Of a stretch of 11,211 nt of DNA, positions 6,818-11,211 are shown one piece after another. The stretch is from NCBI GenBank assembly GCA_035713725.1, contig DASTMZ010000223.1, positions 1 through 11,211 on the forward strand, read 5' to 3'. The stretch comes from DASQPR01 sp035713725. Its GTDB lineage: Bacteria > Actinomycetota > Actinomycetes > Mycobacteriales > Micromonosporaceae. The position numbers and the translations under genes were made by a program. The first letter of the stretch is position 1. Each line of letters begins with the position of its first letter. The notes beneath the pieces are model-generated. The model saw only the letters and a program-made list of their open reading frames with translations, was not told the DNA's origin and did not search any database.

Positions 6818-8299
6818 TCAGTAGCGGTAGTGGTCTGCCTTGTACGGTCCCTCGACATGTACGCCAAGATAATCCGCTTGCGCCTTCGACAATTGCGTGA
6901 GCCGAACGCCGAGCGCCTCGAGGTGCAATCGTGCAACGCGCTCGTCGAGGTGCTTCGGAAGCGTGTAGACCCCGATCGGATACTGCTCTGTCTTGGTGAA
7001 CAGCTCGATCTGGGCGATCGTCTGGTTCGAGAACGAGTTCGACATGACGAAGCTCGGGTGGCCGGTGGCGTTGCCGAGATTGAGCAGCCGACCCTCCGAC
7101 AGGACGATGATCGTGTGGCCGTCGGCGAATCGCCACTCGTCGACCTGTGGCTTGATGTTCTCGCGTTGCACGCCCGGCACCTTCGCGAGGCCGGCCATGT
7201 CGATCTCGTTGTCGAAGTGCCCGATATTGCCGACGATCGCCTGGTGCTTCATCCGCCCCATCTGCGCCGCCGTAATGACGTTGAGGCAGCCGGTGGCGGT
7301 AATGAAGATGTCCGCCGTGTCGACCACATCGTCGAGCGTGGCGACCTGGTAGCCGTCCATGGCGGCCTGCAGCGCGCAGATCGGGTCGATCTCCGTGACG
7401 ATGACGCGCGCACCCTGCCCGCGCAGTGACTCGGCGCAGCCCTTGCCGACGTCGCCGTAGCCGCACACGACCGCGACCTTGCCACCGATGAGTACGTCGG
7501 TGGCGCGGTTGATGCCATCGACCAGCGAGTGGCGGCAGCCGTACTTGTTGTCGAACTTGCTCTTGGTCACCGAGTCGTTGACGTTGATGGCAGGGAACAG
7601 CAGAGTGCCGGACTGGCGCATCTCGTAAAGGCGGTGCACGCCGGTGGTGGTCTCCTCGGTGACGCCCTTGATGCCGCCGGCAAGTCGGGTCCACCGCTTC
7701 GGGTCCTCGGCCAGTGAGCGGCGCAGCACGTCGAGGATGACCGCGTATTCCTCGCTGTCGGTCTCCGCGGTGGCCGGCACGGCGCCCGCGGTCTCGAACT
7801 CGACGCCCTTGTGGACGAGCAGCGTTGCATCGCCGCCGTCGTCGAGAATCATGTTCGGACCGTCCGTGCCGTCGCCGCCCGGCCAGGCCAGTGCCTGCTC
7901 CGTGCACCACCAGTATTCCGGCAGTGTCTCGCCCTTCCACGCGAAGACGGGTACGCCGGCCGGCGCCTCCGGCGTCCCGGTCGGTCCGACCGCAACCGCG
8001 GCGGCGGCGTGGTCCTGTGTGGAGAAGATATTGCAGCTCGCCCACCGAACCTGCGCACCCAGCGCGACCAACGTCTCGATCAGTACGGCGGTCTGGATGG
8101 TCATGTGCAGCGAGCCGGTGACGCGCGCGCCCCGCAGCGGTGCTGCGTCGCCGTATTCGCGCCGCAACGCCATCAGACCTGGCATCTCATGCTCGGCGAG
8201 CTGGATCTCCTTGCGGCCGAACGCGGCGAGCGACAGATCGGCGACCTTGAAGTCAGGTCCTTGGGCGCGGGTGGCACTCGACGGCAACGTGCTCGTCAT
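6818..8299 (-). CDS. ahcY: Adenosylhomocysteinase (S-adenosyl-L-homocysteine hydrolase)
   Basis: This 493-residue cytoplasmic NAD-dependent enzyme reversibly splits S-adenosylhomocysteine into adenosine and homocysteine, relieving product inhibition of methyltransferases and feeding methionine recycling. Conserved elements visible are SLHMT with His65, ILDDGGD (Asp153/154), EETTTG (216-221), SVTKSKFDN with Lys246 and Asp250, KYGCR with Cys255, the NAD-binding loop GYGDVGKG (280-287), GHFDNE with His361 and the C-terminal KADHYRY whose Lys and Tyr reach the partner subunit's NAD. The insertion around residues 165-205 is the usual one of the long bacterial form (about 490 residues versus 432 in human). 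The ATG at 8299 is chosen because AGGAG lies six bases upstream and the protein begins as in homologues; a longer open frame to 8383 would add 28 unconserved residues. A long structured region lies upstream. Confidence 0.98.
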   Translation of the reverse strand: MTSTLPSSATRAQGPDFKVADLSLAAFGRKEIQLAEHEMPGLMALRREYGDAAPLRGARVTGSLHMTIQTAVLIETLVALGAQVRWASCNIFSTQDHAAAAVAVGPTGTPEAPAGVPVFAWKGETLPEYWWCTEQALAWPGGDGTDGPNMILDDGGDATLLVHKGVEFETAGAVPATAETDSEEYAVILDVLRRSLAEDPKRWTRLAGGIKGVTEETTTGVHRLYEMRQSGTLLFPAINVNDSVTKSKFDNKYGCRHSLVDGINRATDVLIGGKVAVVCGYGDVGKGCAESLRGQGARVIVTEIDPICALQAAMDGYQVATLDDVVDTADIFITATGCLNVITAAQMGRMKHQAIVGNIGHFDNEIDMAGLAKVPGVQRENIKPQVDEWRFADGHTIIVLSEGRLLNLGNATGHPSFVMSNSFSNQTIAQIELFTKTEQYPIGVYTLPKHLDERVARLHLEALGVRLTQLSKAQADYLGVHVEGPYKADHYRY

Positions 8300-8334
8300 C
8301 AACAACTCCTGTTCGGTACGGCGGCGGTGCGCGG

Positions 8335-8360
8335 ACGTCGTGGCGCTTGAGCCACGACAT
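8335..8360 (-). promoter_or_regulatory. Hairpin just upstream of the ahcY ribosome binding site
   Basis: The minus-strand RNA can form a 10-bp stem (8351-8360 with 8335-8344; all Watson-Crick except one G-U) around a 6-base loop. It ends about 25 bases before the AGGAG of ahcY. Its position suggests control of translation initiation or mRNA stability; it has no T-run and is unlikely to be a terminator. That it folds in vivo is inference. Confidence 0.45.
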
Positions 8361-8610
8361 AAGCATGGGCGAAGCGACCTCAACGCGCCGAACCTGGGTG
8401 CGCTCGCACCAGATCACCGCGCGCACCAGATCAGCCGACGCCGCAAGCAGCGCTCCACAAACCCAGCGCGACGTCATCGCCGATGACACCATATCGGCGC
8501 GGGTGCCACGCGCTCGACGCACCCACCTGCCGTCCCGTGTGGCGCGACCTACCGAAGCGGCCGGAGCCAAGCGGAGGAACCCGTGCGGCCCAACCGTGCC
8601 GCCGACCCTG

Positions 8611-8727
8611 GACAGCGTGCGGGGCGGGACCTGCTAGCTGGGACACTCCCGCCAGCGGTCACCGCCCCGCACTTCCCCCCGGTTTGGTTTCCCCCGCATG
8701 GTTCGGACCTAAGCCACAAACACGCTG
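8611..8727 (-). ncRNA. Candidate structured leader RNA with weak ydaO-like blocks
   Basis: The minus-strand RNA has a possible closing stem CAGCGUG/CACGCUG (8721-8727 with 8613-8619). Overlapping it in three positions is a long hairpin: 11 perfect pairs (8662-8672 with 8617-8627), four more after a one-base bulge (8657-8660 with 8628-8631) and five more (8652-8656 with 8637-8641). The two folds exclude each other in part, as in a switch. In the proper order it carries GGCUUA, a small GGU/ACC hairpin, GCGGGGGAAACC, GGGGGGAA and CAGCUAGC. These resemble core blocks of ydaO/yuaA cyclic-di-AMP riboswitches, but the highly conserved 3' block of that class is incomplete. It may be a diverged member, another RNA class, or a GC-rich chance structure. 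The nearest gene downstream is ahcY. Confidence 0.3.
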
Positions 8728-8736
8728 CGTCGTTAA

Positions 8737-8765
8737 AGAGTCACACTCCGCTGTGGGAGTGTCAA
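8737..8765 (-). promoter_or_regulatory. Candidate promoter with operator-like inverted repeat
   Basis: On the minus strand a perfect -35 hexamer TTGACA (8765-8760) is followed, 17 bases later, by a weak -10 GACTCT (8742-8737) with a TG dinucleotide two bases ahead. A perfect 7-bp inverted repeat ACACTCC-N6-GGAGTGT (8762-8756 and 8749-8743) overlaps the end of the -35 and fills the spacer, exactly where a repressor would block RNA polymerase. Transcription would start near 8730, at the edge of the structured RNA domain. The repeat resembles the CIRCE heat-shock element in having ACTC/GAGT arms but differs in spacing and flanks. The same IR could alternatively act as a weak transcript hairpin. 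Confidence 0.4.
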
Positions 8766-8769
8766 GTCA

Positions 8770-8789
8770 TTTCAGTATTTTTCAGTATT
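8770..8789. repeat. Perfect tandem 10-bp repeat upstream of the candidate promoter
   Basis: Two adjacent identical copies of TTTCAGTATT (plus strand) occur at 8770-8779 and 8780-8789, five bases upstream of the TTGACA hexamer. They are AT-rich in a GC-rich genome. A 10-base period places both on the same helix face, which suits an activator or the RNA polymerase alpha subunit (UP-like element). Function is inferred from position only. Confidence 0.5.
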
Positions 8790-8901
8790 CGGGCAGTACC
8801 GCCATCTCGGCGTATCCGGGCAGGTCAGCACCCATGTTGTGCGATCGGTACGCCCATGTGAGGCGCTCGGCGGTGACGTACCGCGTGACTACGTGACGTG
8901 G
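8790..8901. other. Downstream flank of the CDF gene, nothing recognised
   Basis: This is the 3' flank of the cation efflux gene. The only structure I see is a 5-bp hairpin GCGGT-N5-ACCGC (8870-8884) 18 bases after the stop codon, which could be a weak terminator but has no T-run. A 17-codon minus-strand open frame starting ATGGGTGCT near 8834 is too short to support. Confidence 0.3.
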
Positions 8902-9855
8902 CTAACAGCCGGCCGAACCCGTACCCACGGTCTGGTCTTCCGGACCGCGATCGATGTCGGGTTCCAGATAGATCACCCGGGCGATGGGTACGGCGGCGCG
9001 CACCCGCGCTTCGGCATCGTCGATGGCGGCCGCGATCTCACGGGCCGTGCTGCCCGGCCGGATCGCGAGCTTCGCGCCGATCAGCAGCTCGTCCGGGCCC
9101 AGGTGCATGGTCCGCAGGTGAATCACCCGATCGAGGCCAGGCGTGGCGGCCAACGCCGCGGCGATCGCATCGATTTGCTGCGTCGTCGCCGACTCACCGA
9201 GCAGCAGGCTCTTCGTCTCGATCGCGAGCACCACCGCGATGCTGATCAACAACGTTCCGATGCACAGCGTTCCGATGCCGTCCCAAACCCCGTTGTGGGT
9301 GATCAACGTGAGCCCGACGCCGAAGAGCGCGAACACGAGACCGACCAGCGCGCCGAAGTCCTCGAGCAAGATCACTGGCAGCTCCGGCGCACGTGCGTGC
9401 CGGATGAAGCCGACCCAGCCGACGCCACGCCGAATCTCGTTCGCCTCGCCGATCGCGGTGCGGAACGACAGCGACTCGAGCATGATCGCGACGAGGAGCA
9501 CGGCGATCGGAACCCACTGCCACGCGTCGATCGGTTCCGGGTGCCGCACTTTGTGGACACCCTCGTAGACGGCGAACACGCCACCGAGGCTGAACAGCAC
9601 GATCGCGACGATGAACGCGTAGATGTAGCGTTCGCGGCCATAGCCGAACGGGTGCCGCGGCGTCGCCTGACGGGTGGCACGCTTGCCGCCGATCAGCAGC
9701 AGCACCTGATTGCCGGAGTCGGCCACCGAGTGGATCGCCTCGGCGAGCATCGACGACGAACCGGTCAGCGCGAACGCGAGGAACTTCGTGACCGCGATGC
9801 CGAGGTTGGCCAGCAGGGCCGCGATGACCGCGCGCTTACCGCCCGACGCGCTCAC
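8902..9855 (-). CDS. Cation diffusion facilitator (CDF) family cation efflux protein
   Basis: This 317-residue membrane protein belongs to the family that exports divalent metals (Zn, Mn, Fe, Co or Cd) by proton antiport. Helices are visible at about 9-31, 34-56, 78-99, 113-131, 160-183 and 193-213, followed by a cytoplasmic domain (222-300). The helix-2 motif HSVAD gives His42 and Asp46 of the transport site. In helix 5, where many CDFs have H/DxxxD, this protein has LLEDFGALVG (Glu165, Asp166), a pattern resembling the SLC30A9-like subgroup. The GTG at 9855 is preferred over an upstream TTG (9924): GGAG lies seven bases before it and homologues begin SASGG. Placement between the SIS-domain gene and ahcY is, from memory, conserved in several actinobacteria. 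The metal cannot be assigned from sequence. Confidence 0.9.
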   Translation of the reverse strand: MSASGGKRAVIAALLANLGIAVTKFLAFALTGSSSMLAEAIHSVADSGNQVLLLIGGKRATRQATPRHPFGYGRERYIYAFIVAIVLFSLGGVFAVYEGVHKVRHPEPIDAWQWVPIAVLLVAIMLESLSFRTAIGEANEIRRGVGWVGFIRHARAPELPVILLEDFGALVGLVFALFGVGLTLITHNGVWDGIGTLCIGTLLISIAVVLAIETKSLLLGESATTQQIDAIAAALAATPGLDRVIHLRTMHLGPDELLIGAKLAIRPGSTAREIAAAIDDAEARVRAAVPIARVIYLEPDIDRGPEDQTVGTGSAGC

Positions 9856-9931
9856 CCGCCGGCTCCACGAGCCCACGACGGCCGGCACCGACCGGCACAG
9901 GTTCCCACCCGATCGGAGTGCCAACGCACGC

Positions 9932-11143
9932 TCATACGCCGGTGCGATCCTTCAGCTCGGAAACCGCCGGTACGGCGGTCGGATCGAGGCCGTGCGCCAT
10001 CGCAAGGTAGACCGATGTAAAGTCCGGCACCGCGACCATCGACGCGAGCCGCTCCAGCGCCGAGCCGCCCTCGGCCGTCACAACCGTCAGCCGAATGCCG
10101 CGCGCCTCGGCGACCGACTGGAGCGCGTCGGCCCGCCGCTCCTCCACCGCCGCCGGTTCGTTGTCGTCGCGCAGGTCGTCGACCAGACCACCGTCGCGCA
10201 TCAGGACGACCCGCAGCCGCGACGCGTCCGAGTCGTCGCGTCCGGTCGGATCGGCGAAGATGTCGCGGGCGCTTTCCACCAGCGCGCCGAACACGCCGTC
10301 GAGCAGACCGACACGCCCCCGAGCGGCGTCGCTCAGGCTGCCGCCGACCGCCGGATAGCGCGCGTTCGACGACAGCGTGTCCGCGAAGCGCCGGGCGGCG
10401 ACCGTGGCGAGCGGGGACGATCCCCAGACGATCGGAATCGAGCCGGCGAGATCAAGCGCCATCGCCTTCGCCGGGTTCACGAACGAGTCCGCGGTCGGGC
10501 GGCAACGCTCGGCGTCCTCGTCCAGCCGGGCCGCGGTCTCCGCGAGGTCCGCCTCATTGACCTTGACCAATCCGAGGGTACGGGCGGCCAGCAGCACCGG
10601 CACGGTCAGCGCCCAGATGCTGGCGCGCGCGGGCGCACGCCGCGGCACCGCGATATATGGCGCGCGGGCCCGTTCGGCCACCGCCTCGAGCATCGTCTCC
10701 GGTGGTCCGACCGCGACGAGCCGGGCGCCGCGCCTCATGGCCGCTTCGGCGGCGCCCAACGCCTCCGGGCTCCGGCCGGACGCGCTCACCGCGATGACCA
10801 CGTCCGCCGCACCGACCCAGCCGGGCACGCCAACGCTGCGGTGCACGATCACCGGGACTGGGCAGCGTACGCCCGCGACGGTGGCCAGTAGCTCGCCGGT
10901 GCGCGCGGCGGTGCCTTGTCCGGCCACCACAACGGCACGCGGCCGGCCCTCGTCGGCGATGGACGACAGGTTTGCCTCGGCGGCGAGCGCGGCGGCCTCG
11001 CGCACTTGCGGACCTGCCGAGGCGGTCGCGCGAAGCATGTGCCCGAGGTCGGCACTCTCCAGCGCGGCGGCGTCGTCGAGCAGCCGTTCGTCCACGGCAC
11101 GCGAGCCGCGAACTCCGGCCGAACCGTTCGGTGGCGACGCCAT
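9932..11143 (-). CDS. SIS-domain protein, phosphoglucose/phosphomannose isomerase-like (TobH family)
   Basis: This 403-residue cytoplasmic protein has two SIS-like sugar-phosphate-binding halves. The first contains VVVAGQGTAA (71-80) and the phosphate-binding motif SASGRSPE (120-127). The second begins near IPIVWGSSPLATVAARRFAD (236-255) and ends with a C-terminal segment YLAMAHGLDPTAVPAVSELKDR typical of bifunctional PGI/PMI proteins. It matches what I know as the TobH / Rv3256c-like actinobacterial family found beside phosphomannomutase and manA genes, suggesting a role in mannose or glucose phosphate metabolism for cell-envelope glycans. The Glu and His-Asn-Glu residues used by archaeal PGI/PMI enzymes are not evident, so catalysis is uncertain. 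The ATG at 11143 overlaps the upstream stop (TAATG), with GAGG seven bases before it. Unlike in several relatives, no manA follows. Confidence 0.85.
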   Translation of the reverse strand: MASPPNGSAGVRGSRAVDERLLDDAAALESADLGHMLRATASAGPQVREAAALAAEANLSSIADEGRPRAVVVAGQGTAARTGELLATVAGVRCPVPVIVHRSVGVPGWVGAADVVIAVSASGRSPEALGAAEAAMRRGARLVAVGPPETMLEAVAERARAPYIAVPRRAPARASIWALTVPVLLAARTLGLVKVNEADLAETAARLDEDAERCRPTADSFVNPAKAMALDLAGSIPIVWGSSPLATVAARRFADTLSSNARYPAVGGSLSDAARGRVGLLDGVFGALVESARDIFADPTGRDDSDASRLRVVLMRDGGLVDDLRDDNEPAAVEERRADALQSVAEARGIRLTVVTAEGGSALERLASMVAVPDFTSVYLAMAHGLDPTAVPAVSELKDRTGV

Positions 11144-11211
11144 TACGGCGCCTCGGCGTCGCCGGTCGGCGTGCCCGGCATGGTCGCCTCGTCGAGGAGT
11201 AGCACCGGGAT
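11143..11211 (-). CDS. Trm112-like protein, C-terminal end (partial)
   Basis: Only the last 22 codons and the TAA stop are in the window; the gene begins beyond the right edge. The visible peptide starts IPVLLLDEATMPG, which matches the end of Trm112-family small zinc-ribbon proteins (typically ...DGIPVxLVDEA). A Trm112-like gene directly upstream of the TobH-type SIS gene is an arrangement I know from streptomycetes. Its stop shares one base with the next start (TAATG), so the two are translationally coupled. Assignment rests on a short segment and on context. Confidence 0.65.
   Translation of the reverse strand: MPVLLLDEATMPGTPTGDAEAP

Larger units (their letters stand above)
8300..8734 (-). 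promoter_or_regulatory. Long putative leader of ahcY with several hairpins and repeats
   Basis: If the promoter proposed at 8737-8765 is used, ahcY has a 5' leader of roughly 430 bases. Besides the separately listed structured domain (8611-8727), it contains a perfect hairpin GTCATC-N3-GATGAC (8473-8487), a perfect 12-bp direct repeat with a 17-base period (8405-8416 and 8422-8433), a GGTGCG/CGCACC hairpin (8397-8410) and a 10-bp hairpin directly before the ribosome binding site (8335-8360). Overlapping open frames exist on the minus strand (8646-8431 and 8570-8253). The second has about 79% G/C in third positions between roughly 8490 and 8320, but I recognise neither product. No known SAM or SAH aptamer could be fitted convincingly. 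Confidence 0.4.

Noticed and set aside
6645..8045. Minus-strand open frame of 466 codons overlapping ahcY
   Set aside because: It is an Arg/Gly-rich out-of-frame shadow of ahcY, and the ahcY frame is unambiguous.
8440..8470. GGAGCGCTGC on the minus strand upstream of ahcY, identical to part of the SAH riboswitch core
   Set aside because: The flanking P1 stem and the downstream GCGCTC pseudoknot partner of the SAH riboswitch are missing, so I treat the 10-mer match as chance.
8743..8762. CIRCE-like HrcA operator
   Set aside because: Arms are ACACTCC/GGAGTGT with 6 bases between (8 between the CTC/GAG cores) rather than GCACTC-N9-GAGTGC, and no chaperone gene follows.
8483..8896. Plus-strand open frame of 137 codons in the intergenic region
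   Set aside because: Composition is Pro/Arg/Ser-rich with no recognisable domain and no clear ribosome binding site; it crosses the promoter-like and repeat elements.
1..11211. CRISPR arrays, insertion sequences, phage or toxin-antitoxin modules
   Set aside because: No regularly spaced repeats, transposase-like proteins or terminal inverted repeats were seen; the genes read as ordinary chromosomal content.

Overview
The window looks like chromosomal DNA from a high-GC Actinomycetota bacterium. Evidence for this is the GC-rich third codon positions, the order Trm112-like / SIS-domain (TobH-like) protein / cation diffusion facilitator / S-adenosylhomocysteinase (an order I recall from streptomycetes and relatives), and the typical actinobacterial sequences of these proteins. 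The genus cannot be fixed from the sequence. Every convincing gene lies on the minus strand, so transcription runs from high to low coordinates.

Layout from right to left. At the right edge (11211-11143) is the last part of a Trm112-like zinc-ribbon protein, coupled by a TAATG junction to a SIS-domain sugar-phosphate-isomerase-like protein (11143-9932). After 76 bases comes a CDF-family cation efflux protein (9855-8902). A 602-base gene-free stretch (8901-8300) follows, and then S-adenosylhomocysteine hydrolase, ahcY (8299-6818), ending in a textbook intrinsic terminator (6789-6757). A 345-base gap separates it from a complete five-gene family-5 (oligopeptide/dipeptide-type) ABC importer: lipoprotein substrate-binding protein (6472-4718), permease B (4625-3615), permease C (3622-2657), ATPase D (2547-1375) and ATPase F (1378-311). 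A 15-bp stem-loop (289-255) ends this operon. The last ~250 bases hold no confident gene.

How the genes work together. The five importer genes form one operon: B/C and D/F overlap by 8 and 4 bases, and the two larger gaps (A/B and C/D) each carry a strong GC-rich stem-loop. Such hairpins could protect upstream mRNA or attenuate downstream expression, which would set subunit ratios. AhcY clears S-adenosylhomocysteine, the by-product of SAM-dependent methylation. The right-hand genes fit a sugar-phosphate / metal-homeostasis neighbourhood, with no manA homologue between the SIS protein and the CDF gene.

The most unusual part is the ahcY upstream region. Reading toward ahcY it contains a perfect tandem 10-mer, a TTGACA -35 hexamer whose spacer is filled by a perfect 7-bp inverted repeat, then a ~115-nt segment able to form a closing stem and a competing 20-bp composite hairpin. 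That segment carries short sequence blocks reminiscent of the ydaO/yuaA (cyclic-di-AMP) riboswitch core. Further toward ahcY are a 12-bp direct repeat, several perfect hairpins and the ahcY ribosome binding site. I propose a long regulated ahcY leader; the ligand and even the RNA class are unproven.
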